Positions 16,076-23,667 of a stretch of 24,288 nt of DNA are shown in pieces. The notes under the pieces are model-generated. The model saw nothing but the letters and a program-made list of their open reading frames with translations, had not been told where the DNA came from and ran no database searches. Position 1 is the stretch's first letter. The number at the start of each line of letters is the position of its first letter. Both the position numbers and the translations under genes were made by a program. Origin of the DNA: UBA2287 sp037442025 (GTDB lineage: Bacteria > Bacteroidota > Bacteroidia > Bacteroidales > Tenuifilaceae); contig JBBIRB010000040.1 of NCBI GenBank assembly GCA_037442025.1, forward strand, positions 1-24,288, in the 5' to 3' direction.

Positions 16076-16912
16076 ATGGACTACGTAGAGGTACAGTTCA
16101 GTATACAACCATACAGTTCCGATGTTGCTGAAATTCTGATTGCTAATTTGGCACAAGCCCAATTCGAAAGTTTTGTTGAGGAGAATGATTTTCTACTGGC
16201 TTATGTGCCAAAACTCAATTTTAACCCTGAATCCATTAAGGAGTGTATTTCACCCTTAAGTGATCAATCGATTACCATTAGTTTTTCTTATAAAATCATT
16301 CCCCAGAAAAATTGGAACGAAGTATGGGAATCGAATTTTAGTCCAATAACCATAGAAAACTTATGTAGGATAAGGGCCCCTTTCCATCCCGTGGAGGAGG
16401 GTTATAATTTAGAATTGGTTATTGAACCCAAAATGGCGTTTGGAACGGGACATCACCAAACCACCTGGTTAATGGCTCGCGAACTTTTCAGTATTAATCT
16501 GAAGGATAAAACGGTTCTCGATATGGGCTGTGGTACCGGAATTTTGGCAATTATTGCCGAAAAATTGGGTGCCCAAATGGTAGTTGCAATCGATAACGAC
16601 GAATGGGCGTATAGAAATACTCTTGAAAACGCAGAAAAAAATGGCTGTCATCGGATTCAGGCTCAATTAGGAGATGCAAATCGGATTGGATCCCCATTAT
16701 TCAACGTAATTCTAGCAAACATTAATTTGAATATACTCATTACCGACATGAAGGCTTATTACGAAAGTATGCTGAGTGGTGGGCTTATCCTTTTCAGCGG
16801 AATTCTGGTTGACGATGTTAATAGCCTTCGAGCTACTGCAGAAAAGGAGGGTTTCCTATTCATTAGTTCTAAGTTCCGCGATAATTGGGCAATGGTTATT
16901 TTTTCGAAATAA
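16076..16912 (+). CDS. prmA: Ribosomal protein L11 methyltransferase
   Basis: SAM-dependent enzyme that trimethylates L11 on the large ribosomal subunit. 278 residues, somewhat under the usual 290. The N-terminal substrate-recognition domain (about 1-95) leads through the linker WNEVWESNF and the family signature PKMAFGTGHHQTTWLM to the methyltransferase fold: motif I VLDMGCGTGIL (Asp149), acidic end of strand 2 VAIDNDEWA, and motif IV ILANINLNIL. Tightly spaced behind tpiA (1 bp) and 22 bp before the giant gene. Confidence 0.94.
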   Translation: MDYVEVQFSIQPYSSDVAEILIANLAQAQFESFVEENDFLLAYVPKLNFNPESIKECISPLSDQSITISFSYKIIPQKNWNEVWESNFSPITIENLCRIRAPFHPVEEGYNLELVIEPKMAFGTGHHQTTWLMARELFSINLKDKTVLDMGCGTGILAIIAEKLGAQMVVAIDNDEWAYRNTLENAEKNGCHRIQAQLGDANRIGSPLFNVILANINLNILITDMKAYYESMLSGGLILFSGILVDDVNSLRATAEKEGFLFISSKFRDNWAMVIFSK

Positions 16913-16934
16913 ACCAAACAATAATTCTAATACA

Positions 16935-19900
16935 ATGAGGTTGAATTTGCGATTGGCATTAATGATAATCCTGGTTTGTGCTGCTGCATTGGGGTTAACA
17001 GTAATAAATCTTTTACCTGCTGCAGATCAGAAATTTGAGAGTTTCTCTCCTGAATTGGAAAAGTTTCCCAGCGAATTACATGCATTAATTCGAAATGACT
17101 TAACTAAGGATGAGGAAATCTTCATAAGAGATCTTACTATTCTTTGGCCAACCGAATTTTTTTCGGAAGAGCAAAAACAACTTATTGTAAACAACTGCAA
17201 TAATTTGCTGAAAAAGAACCCTACAACCCGAAGACCATTTATTAGCCTTGTAAAAATTCTGGTTAGCTTACAAACAAACGAAATGGCCAAAAAGCATTTC
17301 GACAGTTGGAATAAAGGATTCAGGCAGTTCACCGAGAACCCAAGCATATCCATAGCATGGATTGATAAGTTTTTAGCCAATGCCCATGCACTTTTTACAA
17401 AGAACACGCTTCAAATTAATCCGGCGTACGATTGGCTTATTACCCCAACCGATTATAGCATTCATTTCGATACCACTTTAACCTATCGCTTTAAACAAAC
17501 AAACCTTATTTGTCGGTCCGATAAGGACTCGATTTCTATTCAGGGAACGCAGGGTGCTTATTATCCCATTTACGGAGTTTGGCACGGGAAGGGTGGAAAA
17601 GTAACCTGGATACGAAGCCAATTTCCCGAAAATGAAATATTTGCAACCCTTAGTTACTACCGTATAGATTTGAGTCGGAACGATTATCAGGCCGATTCGG
17701 TACTCTTTACCAACATGGATTATTTCGACAGACCCGTTTTGGGGAAACTGAAAGACAAGGTTTTGAAAAGTAGTAGACCCGAGAATATTTATTTTCCTGA
17801 ATTTACAACCTACACAACGCGGCACAAAATTCCGAATCTTTTCGATGGAGTTGATTACGATGGAGGTTATTATATGATGGGTGGCCAGCTGATTGGTACA
17901 GGAACCCGAACTAACCCTGCTGTAATTGAAATTAAACGACAGGGCAAGGATTTTTTGCGTATAGAGGCACTTCAATACATCTTCCGTAGGCAGGTAGTTG
18001 TTTCAAACTTTGCAAGGGCTCGGTTTAAAGTCCAAACCGACTCAATTTTTCATATAGGGCTAGGCTTCTCATATAACGATCAAACCCAAACGGTATCACT
18101 TTACCCAACCGATTTGATTACTACCAAGAGCCCCATGTCGAGCAGTTACCACAAATTCGCATTTACATTCAATGAGTTGAGTTGGAATATTAAATCCGAC
18201 ATTTTAAACTTTGGGGCACCAACTGGTTCTTCATCCAGCCGTTCGTATTTCGAATCGAATAACTTTTTTAACGAGGTAGAGTTCGACGATCTCATGGGGC
18301 GCGATGAGCAGCATCCGTTACTGGCCATAGCCCAATACACTCGGAATATTAAATCGAGGGAGTTCGATGCCCGTGGATTTGCTCGTTACGTTCGTAAATC
18401 GGAAGAGCAAACACGCATAATGCTCATGCGCATAGCCATGATGGGTTACATTTACTACGATTCCGAAACAGGCGAAGCGCAAGCGGTGCCCAAACTTTTC
18501 GATGCCATTAGGGCTCGAGGCCGACAGATTGACTACGATGTTATTCGTTTCAATTCTTCTTCGCCCGACCGAACACCCAATGCTGTTCTCAACTTGGCAA
18601 ACCTCGAAATGACCGTAAAAGGAGTGGATGATGTTTCGGTGAGCGACTCGCAGAACGTTTTTTTCTTCCCAAAGGGAAGGCAAATTGTTTTGAAAAAGGA
18701 TCGAAACTTCGCATTCGATGGGGTAATACGAGCTGGTTTACTCACCCTTTTTGGGCGAGATTTCAATTTCGATTATGCTTCGTTCAGTTTTAAACTCAAC
18801 TCAATCGATTCAATGAATATCGATTTTCAAACCGATCAGTTCGATTTTTACGGAAAGAAAATATTAAATCAGGTAACCAGCACCATCGAAACCATAACAG
18901 GAGAAGTATATATTGATAAACCTCACAACAAATCGGGGCTGGTTAAAAACAAGGAGTACCCCATTTTTGTCAGCACTCGGGAGTCGTTCGTATTCTACGA
19001 CGATAAAACCATTCACAATGGTATTTATAATCGCGAGAATTTTTACTTTAAAGTCTTCCCATTCACATTTAAAAGTATAAATACGTTTTCGCAGTCCGAT
19101 ATGCAATTTGAGGGCATTCTGTATTCGGCCGATATTTTTGCTCCCATAAAAGATACCCTTGTGCTACGTCCCGACAATTCGTTAGGTATCATTAATACTA
19201 CACCCGCTGAAGGAATTGCCATTTATCAGGGAAAAGGTCGGTTTTTTAACCGAATCGATTTGAGTAATAGGGGTCTCCGGGGTCGTGGTGAAATTGCCTA
19301 TATAACTTCGAAAACTACCTCGGACGATTTCTACTTCTTCCCCGATTCCATGGGAACCTTTGCTAAGAGTTTCTATGTTGCAAGGCACGATAAAGCCATA
19401 GAGTATCCTGAAGTAACCGGAAAGGAACATATTGTAAAATGGCATCCCTATAACGATAAACTTTTTGCCTTTCGGGGCGAATATCCTTTCGATATTTTTT
19501 CGGGCGAAACCAAGTTAACAGGTAGCTTAGTCCTCGATCCCTTGGGTTTGGTTGGTACGGGTTTAATGGACCTGAAAAAAGCAAGGCTTCGATCCAACGA
19601 ATTTGCTTATAATGCATTGGATTTTAACACACCTTCGGCAAGCCTCGAAATGGATGTTCCGGGAACAGACAGATTGGCCATGGTTTCGAATTTGGTTCAA
19701 GCCAATATTAGTTTTAAAACCCGAAGTGGCGAATTTAAAAGAGTGAACGAGAGCATTTTTGCTAATTTGCAGGGTATTGAGTACAGTTCGCACCTCGACC
19801 GATTTGTGTGGAACATGGATGGCAATGAGCTAACTCTTTTAACTTCGGGTAGGCAGAAGGCTATTGAAATGGAGAAATTTTATATTTCACGAATGGCCGA

Positions 19901-21497
19901 TAGGGATACCGTTCCAGCTGGTTCGCTATATTACTCAACTCGCTTTCCCGAGGATTCGCTTTACTTCTTTGCTCCCCGTGCCACATATAACCTTTCGAAC
20001 CCCAATTTGAAAGCCGACTCGGTTCGCTATTTGCTTGTTGCCGATGCCGTTATACACCCTTACCGACAAAAGGTTGAGGTCGACGCTCAAAAACGGCTTA
20101 TGCCGTTAAGGCAATCGGTAATATATGCTAACCAAACCAATAGATTTCATCGAATTTACAATTCGAATATTACAATTCCTTCCCGAAAACAGTATGTAGC
20201 CTCAGGAACCACCGACTATGTGGATGAAATAGATTCTATTCAGAAAGTTTTCTTTAAAGAAATTACAACCGATAGCAAGGGGAATACTTTTGCCAAAACT
20301 GTGGTTACCGAACCCGATAGTTTCAAACTGAGTCCAAACTTTCGCTATACTGGGAATATTGAGTTGTATGCAACCGACAGATTCTGGACCTTTGCCGGAG
20401 GTGCCCAACCCATACAGCATTGTAAGCAAATTCGGTCGAGTTGGCTAAGGTTCACTTCAACTATTAACCCCAAGAGTGTACTTATTCCAATTACAGAAAA
20501 GCCCGTAAACCTTAATATGGTGAATCTGTTGAGCGGAAGTATAGTTTCATCCGATTCCATTCACCTTTACCCTTCGCTTGTAAGTGGACGAAAGTTTTTT
20601 AGCGACAAACCCTTAATTCCAGCCGAGGGTGTATTTACCTATAATCATCGGAATAATAGGTTTTTTATAGGCCCGGAGTACAAACTGAATAACCCCGATA
20701 CTACCGGAAACGTAATAAGCCTCTCCAAGGACATGTGCCTGCTCTTTGGCGAAGGGGTTATAAACATACCCGTTAATTTGGGACAAATTAAAAACTTCGC
20801 TTCGGGAAGTTCCATTCACCGTTTAGCCGATAGCACTATAACCATTGATGCGGTGTTGTCTCTAAATTTTCACTTCAATCAGGTATCGTTAGCAGCCATG
20901 GCCTCCGATATTCTAGCAACTTCGGGTTTGGGCAATGTGGACTTGAACAGCAAATCGTTTTTCAATTATATAAACCTGAGAGCAAACCCTAAGGATGCTG
21001 CAAATGCCATTAACCAAATAAAACTTTTTGGCAATATTAGCCAATCGCCCGAGGAGCTGGCAAGCACCATAACCTTTTCCGATGTGCGTTTCCGTTGGGA
21101 TCAGCGAAATCGTTCGTTCGTTTCGGTTGGGAAGTTGGGAATCAATGCTTTAGGAATTAATCAGGTGAATAAACGGGTCGATGGATTTATTGAGATAATA
21201 AAACGCTCAAGCGGCGATTGGATAACAATATTCATTAAGCCTTCGCCCGATAAATATTACTTTTTTTACTATGTAAGGGGTTCCATGCAGGTTGGTTCGC
21301 ACAGTTCACTTTTTACCGATCCCATAAAGCAAATGAAATCGAGAGATAAGAAGGTGAAGGTGAAGTTGGGTCAAATACCCTACAATTTCACAATTGGCAC
21401 AAAAAGGGAGCATGCAAGGCTCGAGGAGCGTTACAACGAACTTACTGGACTTAAAAAGGAAGAGCAACCAGCTACAGTAGAGGAGAATAACCAGTAG
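16935..21497 (+). CDS. Very large hypothetical envelope protein, beta-rich
   Basis: 1520 residues from ATG 16935; the frame is open upstream to 16776 but that part only overlaps prmA in another frame. One N-terminal hydrophobic segment (RLALMIILVCAAALGLTVINLL) acts as signal or anchor, so the rest is periplasmic. Residues about 40-190 look helical; then a very long beta-rich region runs to about 1480, full of short alternating phrases such as FDGVIRAGLLTLFGRDFNF, DPLGLVGTGLMDLKKARLRS and PAEGVFTYNHRNNRFFIGP. This repetitive strand style recalls LptA/OstA- or AsmA-like lipid-bridging proteins, but I recognise no signature, so that is only an idea. The C-terminus is Lys/Glu rich and ends VEENNQ. 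The last gene of the tpiA-prmA run; its stop is 3 bp from the RHS remnant. Confidence 0.85.
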   Translation: MRLNLRLALMIILVCAAALGLTVINLLPAADQKFESFSPELEKFPSELHALIRNDLTKDEEIFIRDLTILWPTEFFSEEQKQLIVNNCNNLLKKNPTTRRPFISLVKILVSLQTNEMAKKHFDSWNKGFRQFTENPSISIAWIDKFLANAHALFTKNTLQINPAYDWLITPTDYSIHFDTTLTYRFKQTNLICRSDKDSISIQGTQGAYYPIYGVWHGKGGKVTWIRSQFPENEIFATLSYYRIDLSRNDYQADSVLFTNMDYFDRPVLGKLKDKVLKSSRPENIYFPEFTTYTTRHKIPNLFDGVDYDGGYYMMGGQLIGTGTRTNPAVIEIKRQGKDFLRIEALQYIFRRQVVVSNFARARFKVQTDSIFHIGLGFSYNDQTQTVSLYPTDLITTKSPMSSSYHKFAFTFNELSWNIKSDILNFGAPTGSSSSRSYFESNNFFNEVEFDDLMGRDEQHPLLAIAQYTRNIKSREFDARGFARYVRKSEEQTRIMLMRIAMMGYIYYDSETGEAQAVPKLFDAIRARGRQIDYDVIRFNSSSPDRTPNAVLNLANLEMTVKGVDDVSVSDSQNVFFFPKGRQIVLKKDRNFAFDGVIRAGLLTLFGRDFNFDYASFSFKLNSIDSMNIDFQTDQFDFYGKKILNQVTSTIETITGEVYIDKPHNKSGLVKNKEYPIFVSTRESFVFYDDKTIHNGIYNRENFYFKVFPFTFKSINTFSQSDMQFEGILYSADIFAPIKDTLVLRPDNSLGIINTTPAEGIAIYQGKGRFFNRIDLSNRGLRGRGEIAYITSKTTSDDFYFFPDSMGTFAKSFYVARHDKAIEYPEVTGKEHIVKWHPYNDKLFAFRGEYPFDIFSGETKLTGSLVLDPLGLVGTGLMDLKKARLRSNEFAYNALDFNTPSASLEMDVPGTDRLAMVSNLVQANISFKTRSGEFKRVNESIFANLQGIEYSSHLDRFVWNMDGNELTLLTSGRQKAIEMEKFYISRMADRDTVPAGSLYYSTRFPEDSLYFFAPRATYNLSNPNLKADSVRYLLVADAVIHPYRQKVEVDAQKRLMPLRQSVIYANQTNRFHRIYNSNITIPSRKQYVASGTTDYVDEIDSIQKVFFKEITTDSKGNTFAKTVVTEPDSFKLSPNFRYTGNIELYATDRFWTFAGGAQPIQHCKQIRSSWLRFTSTINPKSVLIPITEKPVNLNMVNLLSGSIVSSDSIHLYPSLVSGRKFFSDKPLIPAEGVFTYNHRNNRFFIGPEYKLNNPDTTGNVISLSKDMCLLFGEGVINIPVNLGQIKNFASGSSIHRLADSTITIDAVLSLNFHFNQVSLAAMASDILATSGLGNVDLNSKSFFNYINLRANPKDAANAINQIKLFGNISQSPEELASTITFSDVRFRWDQRNRSFVSVGKLGINALGINQVNKRVDGFIEIIKRSSGDWITIFIKPSPDKYYFFYYVRGSMQVGSHSSLFTDPIKQMKSRDKKVKVKLGQIPYNFTIGTKREHARLEERYNELTGLKKEEQPATVEENNQ

Positions 21498-21500
21498 GGG

Positions 21501-21769
21501 ATGAGAATAGAAGAAACCGGCCTCGACCACTTCGAGGCCCGCGACTACGACAGCCGCCTAGGCCGCTGGCTAAACCCCGACCCCGCTGGCAGCACTGGAG
21601 CCCATACCTAGCCGTGGGTAATAACCCTGTTAGCGGAGTGGATCTGGATGGGAGGGAGTGGATTGATGAGTTTGGCTTTCATGTTTGGTATAATGGTAGT
21701 TTTACACGGTATGCAACTTTAGAACATAGGCTATTTCACAGAGCTTTAATGTTATTTCCGTTAAGCTGA
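21501..21769 (+). pseudogene. RHS-repeat core domain remnant, truncated and frameshifted
   Basis: Frame 1 from 21501 reads ETGLDHFEARDYDSRLGRW then LNPDPAGS, the classic end of an RHS core, and stops at TAG 21609. A second frame continues it from TGG 21596: WSPYLAVGNNPVSGVDLDG, then REWIDEFGFHVWYNG to TGA 21767. One base is missing near 21593-21595. The NNPVSGVDLDG motif marks the junction where the variable toxic tip should start; only about 36 residues follow. All RHS repeats are missing upstream, so it is a stub. The first 100 bases are clearly GC-richer than the neighbouring genes, a sign of a different origin. Frame 1 is in the same frame as the giant gene, directly after its TAG. The TGA overlaps the first GTTAAGC repeat. 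Confidence 0.82.
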
Positions 21770-21908
21770 GGCTGAAAGAAAGAAACAACGTTCGGCGGCG
21801 GTTGTACCGCCGTCGTTCTATTTCTTACAGGCTTTGCCTGTTTCTACAGCTAAAAGCTAAAGTTTGGTTGTACCAAGCGGAGCCTTCGAGAGCCTCAGGC
21901 TCCGCATA
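21760..21908 (+). repeat. Structured 149-bp repeat, copy 1
   Basis: Runs from GTTAAGC to the base before the next GTTAAGC. Contains in order: stem GGCGGCGGT/ACCGCCGTC with loop TGT (21794-21814); ACAGGC-TTT-GCCTGT (21827-21841); AGCT-AAA-AGCT; TTGG-N5-CCAA; and GCGGAGCCT-N11-AGGCTCCGC (21877-21905). The start of the unit (TGAGGCTGAAAGAAAG) differs from the others, where GGCTGTCAGATTGAAA is found. Confidence 0.85.
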
Positions 21909-22153
21909 GTTAAGCGGTGGCTGTCAAATTGAAACAACGTTGGGCAGCGGTTACAAGCGCCGTCGTTCTATTTTAGCATGTTTCACCGCTACCGAGCGAT
22001 TAGATAAGTTCGCTCCAAAACGGTTCAGTTTTATCGCGTGGTAATGAATTTAACTGTCCCCATTATTGCTGCTATTTGGTGTAAATTAAGCCCTGCTGAG
22101 TTAACTAGCAAAATTACACCCCATGTATGCAAACAAAAATTATTATTAATCGT
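21770..22153. other. Gene-free stretch: repeat copy 1 and 2, then leader of the toxin module
   Basis: No convincing coding sequence. It holds repeat copy 1 (to 21908), the partial copy 2 (21909 to about 21975), then a non-repeated part with a possible hairpin ACCGAGCG...CGCTC-N5-CGGT (about 21990-22025), and the AT-rich leader of the antitoxin gene. Confidence 0.7.
21909..21975 (+). repeat. Structured repeat, copy 2 (only the first part)
   Basis: GTTAAGCGGTGGCTGTCAAA, then TTGAAACAACGTTGGGC and a diverged first hairpin GGCAGCG/CGCCGTC (21943-21964; one mismatch, one G.T) up to TTCTATTTT. After this the sequence departs from the other copies: the ACAGGC and GCGGAGCC hairpins are missing. It leads directly into the ParE/RelE module. 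Confidence 0.75.
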
Positions 22154-22161
22154 TAAATTTG
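22154..22161 (+). promoter_or_regulatory. -7 box (TAAATTTG) of the ParE/RelE module
   Basis: Perfect TAnnTTTG 15 bp before the ATG at 22176. AGGAGA (22163-22168) between them may serve as ribosome site. No clear -33 element. A promoter inside the cassette means the module does not rely on outside transcription. Confidence 0.5.
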
Positions 22162-22175
22162 TAGGAGACAAAACA

Positions 22176-22400
22176 ATGGAAGTCATGAACGTAGTTGAGA
22201 AAAGAGATTTTATACACAGCCATTTGCATCGTGCAGATGAAAGTATCATTGACGAGTTTTACCAGAAACTTCGAAAATCCAATGTTTTAAAGGAAAAGCT
22301 AGAAAGTAGGGCTGGAAAGGCCGAAGACGACATTCGTTCAGGGAGAGTTTTTTCCAGAACAGAAATAGAGCAACGTACAGCAGCCCGTGAACGCAAATGA
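22176..22400 (+). CDS. Type II antitoxin partner of the ParE/RelE-like toxin
   Basis: 74 residues from ATG 22176 (MEVMNVVEK); ATG 22185 (MNVVEKR) is an alternative. The frame is open upstream to 22038 but without coding character, and AGGAGA plus a -7 box support the internal start. It is helical and highly charged: NVVEKRDFIHSHLHRADES, then AEDDIRSGRVFSRTEIEQRT with a basic end. I recall such NVVEKR...FSRxE proteins as antitoxins beside RelE/ParE toxins in Bacteroidota. It would bind the toxin and repress the operon. The toxin start overlaps its stop by 4 bases (ATGA). Confidence 0.8.
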   Translation: MEVMNVVEKRDFIHSHLHRADESIIDEFYQKLRKSNVLKEKLESRAGKAEDDIRSGRVFSRTEIEQRTAARERK

Positions 22401-22696
22401 AACTCATATACACAGAACAGGCTCTTTTAAGCCTTGAGGAGGCGTTAGATTTTATTGCGCCCAAAGTACCCCAGGAGAAGTTAATTGAGATCCGGGATGA
22501 AATTCTAGATGGCGCAGATGCACTTCTTTTTCACCCGTTGCTAGGACAGGAAGAGCCGTTTTTGGTACATTTGGGTTTAGGGCATCGTCGATTGGTTGTA
22601 AGCCACTACAAGATAATCTATAGAATTATAGAGGATTGTATATACATCACTGACATTTTTGACTCAAGGCAAGACCCCGACAAAATGAAGGGATAA
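22397..22696 (+). CDS. ParE/RelE superfamily toxin
   Basis: 99 residues, the usual size. KLIYTEQALLSLEEALDFIA is the family's N-terminal strand and helix; the middle has HPLLGQEEPFLVHLGLGHRR and the sheet end reads RLVVSHYKIIYRIIEDCIYI, TDIFDSRQDPDKM, matching the ParE/RelE pattern (R..v....IiY.i....i.i..I.d.R..P). Such toxins poison gyrase (ParE) or cut mRNA on ribosomes (RelE); sequence alone does not decide, though the DSRQDP end is ParE-like. The stop is 5 bases before the next GTTAAGG repeat. Confidence 0.87.
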   Translation: MKLIYTEQALLSLEEALDFIAPKVPQEKLIEIRDEILDGADALLFHPLLGQEEPFLVHLGLGHRRLVVSHYKIIYRIIEDCIYITDIFDSRQDPDKMKG

Positions 22697-22701
22697 AACC
22701 C

Positions 22702-22851
22702 GTTAAGGCTGAGGCTGTCAGATTGAAACAACGTTGGGCGGCGGTTGTACCGCCGTCGTTCTATTTCTTACAGGCTTTGCCTGTTTCTACAGCTAAAAGC
22801 TAAAGTTTGGTTGTTCCAAGCGGAGCCTTCGAGAGCCTCAGGCTCCGCATA
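22702..22851 (+). repeat. Structured repeat, copy 3
   Basis: 150 bp starting GTTAAGGCTGAGGCTGTCAG, directly after the RelE-like toxin gene. All five hairpins are intact and almost identical to copy 4; the TTGG loop is TTGTT instead of TTGTA in copy 1. Confidence 0.85.
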
Positions 22852-23000
22852 GTTAAGCGGTGGCTGTCAGATTGAAACAACGTTCGGCGGCGGTTGTACC
22901 GCCGTCGTTCTATTTCTTACAGGCTTTGCCTGTTTCTACAGCTAAAAGCTAAAGTTTGGTTGTTCCAAGCGGAGCCTTCGAGAGCCTCAGGCTCCGCATA
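22852..23000 (+). repeat. Structured repeat, copy 4 (in tandem with copy 3)
   Basis: 149 bp, head to tail with copy 3 and nearly identical to it apart from the first dozen bases (GTTAAGCGGTGG) and a G/C change in CAACGTTCGGC. Tandem copies with no gene between would correspond to an empty or deleted cassette. Confidence 0.85.
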
Positions 23001-23197
23001 GTTAAGCGGCGGCTGTCAGATTGAACCAACGTTGGGCGTAGGTTAGCGAAGCGTACCTGCGTCCAATTATTTTTATCAGGCTGTGCCTGCGGATTGCTGT
23101 GCCTGCGCTAGGTTAAAGTTTTCTTTTCGGCCATTGGCCGAAAATAAGCCTTTTGCATTTTATATTCGGTTTCCCGATAACTATCCATAGCCGTCAG
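23001..23197 (+). repeat. Structured repeat, copy 5 (diverged, folds kept)
   Basis: Starts GTTAAGCGGCGGCTGTCAGA like the others and then diverges. The first stem is GGCGTAGGT/ACCTGCGTC (23035-23063) in place of GGCGGCGGT/ACCGCCGTC; the second is CAGGC-TGT-GCCTG; the last is the perfect TTTTCGGCCA-T-TGGCCGAAAA (23124-23144) instead of GCGGAGCCT/AGGCTCCGC. A 12-bp word GCTGTGCCTGCG is duplicated in the middle. The unit ends at another GTTAAGG (23198). Confidence 0.75.
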
Positions 23198-23200
23198 GTT
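23173..23200 (+). repeat. Left arm of a 28-bp imperfect inverted repeat
   Basis: Starts CCCGATAACTATCCATAGCC and ends CGTCAGGTT. It is complementary at 25 of 28 positions to 23517-23544. The last bases are the GTT of the next GTTAAGG boundary, so the arm ends within the repeat boundary motif. Confidence 0.8.
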
Positions 23201-23313
23201 AAGGGGGTATTTGTCAGATAGTCAGCACCAATTAGGCGATAATAAAGTAGTACTTATTTTAGTTACGGAGTAGATAGTTGTTTATAGAAACAATTACGAC
23301 TATGAACCTAAAG

Positions 23314-23430
23314 CTCCAGAGGAGCTCACTGCTAATATGGCAATCGAGCTTGCAAGTTCAGCCTTGCCTGAGTGCCATCACTTTGGCAGTACCGAAGTTA
23401 AGCGCCTATTCACAGAGCGCTCCTCTGGAG
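23314..23430. repeat. 12-bp inverted repeat CTCCAGAGGAGC / GCTCCTCTGGAG
   Basis: Perfect arms at 23314-23325 and 23419-23430, 93 bases apart. They lie inside a start-less open frame and inside the larger 28-bp inverted repeat. Confidence 0.7.
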
Positions 23431-23516
23431 TTTAGCTACTTTGGTAAATATTTACTATAAACATAATGCCCCGCTGGGGCAAACTAAAACAACTGATAAC
23501 ACTGTTTTTTAATATT

Positions 23517-23544
23517 AGCCTGACGGCTATGGATAACTATCGGG
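23517..23544 (-). repeat. Right arm of the 28-bp imperfect inverted repeat
   Basis: AGCCTGACGGCTATGGATAA followed by CTATCGGG. The three differences from the left arm are at its second position and in the central ATAAC/ATAGT. Followed by a small hairpin TTACATT-N11-AATGTAA. Confidence 0.8.
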
Positions 23545-23618
23545 ATTACATTTTGCGGTTTATAATGTAAAACAAATGCTCCGATTTGTTTTATATTACT
23601 AAGCGAGAACCCAAATCT

Positions 23619-23650
23619 TTTGCTAGCAGCTTGAAAATAGTTTATATTTG
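23619..23650 (+). promoter_or_regulatory. Promoter of the PIN toxin module
   Basis: TTTG at 23619-23622, 20-bp spacer, TATATTTG at 23643-23650: the best full match to the Bacteroidota promoter in the accessory region. The antitoxin ATG follows 17 bp later. Confidence 0.7.
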
Positions 23651-23667
23651 CAAAAAGCCATATTGCA

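Larger units (their letters stand above)
22697..23618. other. Gene-free stretch: repeat copies 3-6 and a degenerate spacer
   Basis: More than 900 bp without a gene I can support. From left to right: repeat copies 3, 4 and 5, a partial boundary copy at 23198, then a spacer between 28-bp inverted repeats (23173-23200 and 23517-23544) holding a start-less open frame (23274-23435), a 12-bp inverted repeat, palindrome GTAAATATTTAC (23444-23455) and hairpin TGCCCC-GCT-GGGGCA (about 23467-23481). The final part is the leader of the PIN toxin module. Confidence 0.7.

Noticed and set aside
16776..16934. N-terminal extension of the giant gene by 53 codons
   Set aside because: It lies entirely in another frame of prmA up to its stop and then the spacer; the ATG at 16935 is followed at once by the hydrophobic anchor, so this is the real start.
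22038..22175. Longer start of the ParE/RelE antitoxin (adds 46 residues)
   Set aside because: The extra part lacks coding character and contains the -7 box TAAATTTG and AGGAGA just before ATG 22176.
21760..23000. CRISPR array
   Set aside because: Unit length (149 bp), tandem near-identical copies without short unique spacers and internal hairpins do not fit CRISPR repeats; no cas genes.
21760..23000. Canonical integron attC sites
   Set aside because: GTTAAGC and GTTGGGC fit GTTRRRY, but no RYYYAAC partner arm in the right order was found in the units on the plus strand, so I keep only the broader cassette idea.
23278..23460. 60-residue frame starting TTG 23278
   Set aside because: Low-complexity Leu/Ser-rich sequence with a TTG start and no ribosome site, overlapping palindromes; a neighbouring frame looks more protein-like.
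23467..23481. Terminator at TGCCCC-GCT-GGGGCA
   Set aside because: Short stem without a T run on the plus strand and with no supported gene ahead of it.
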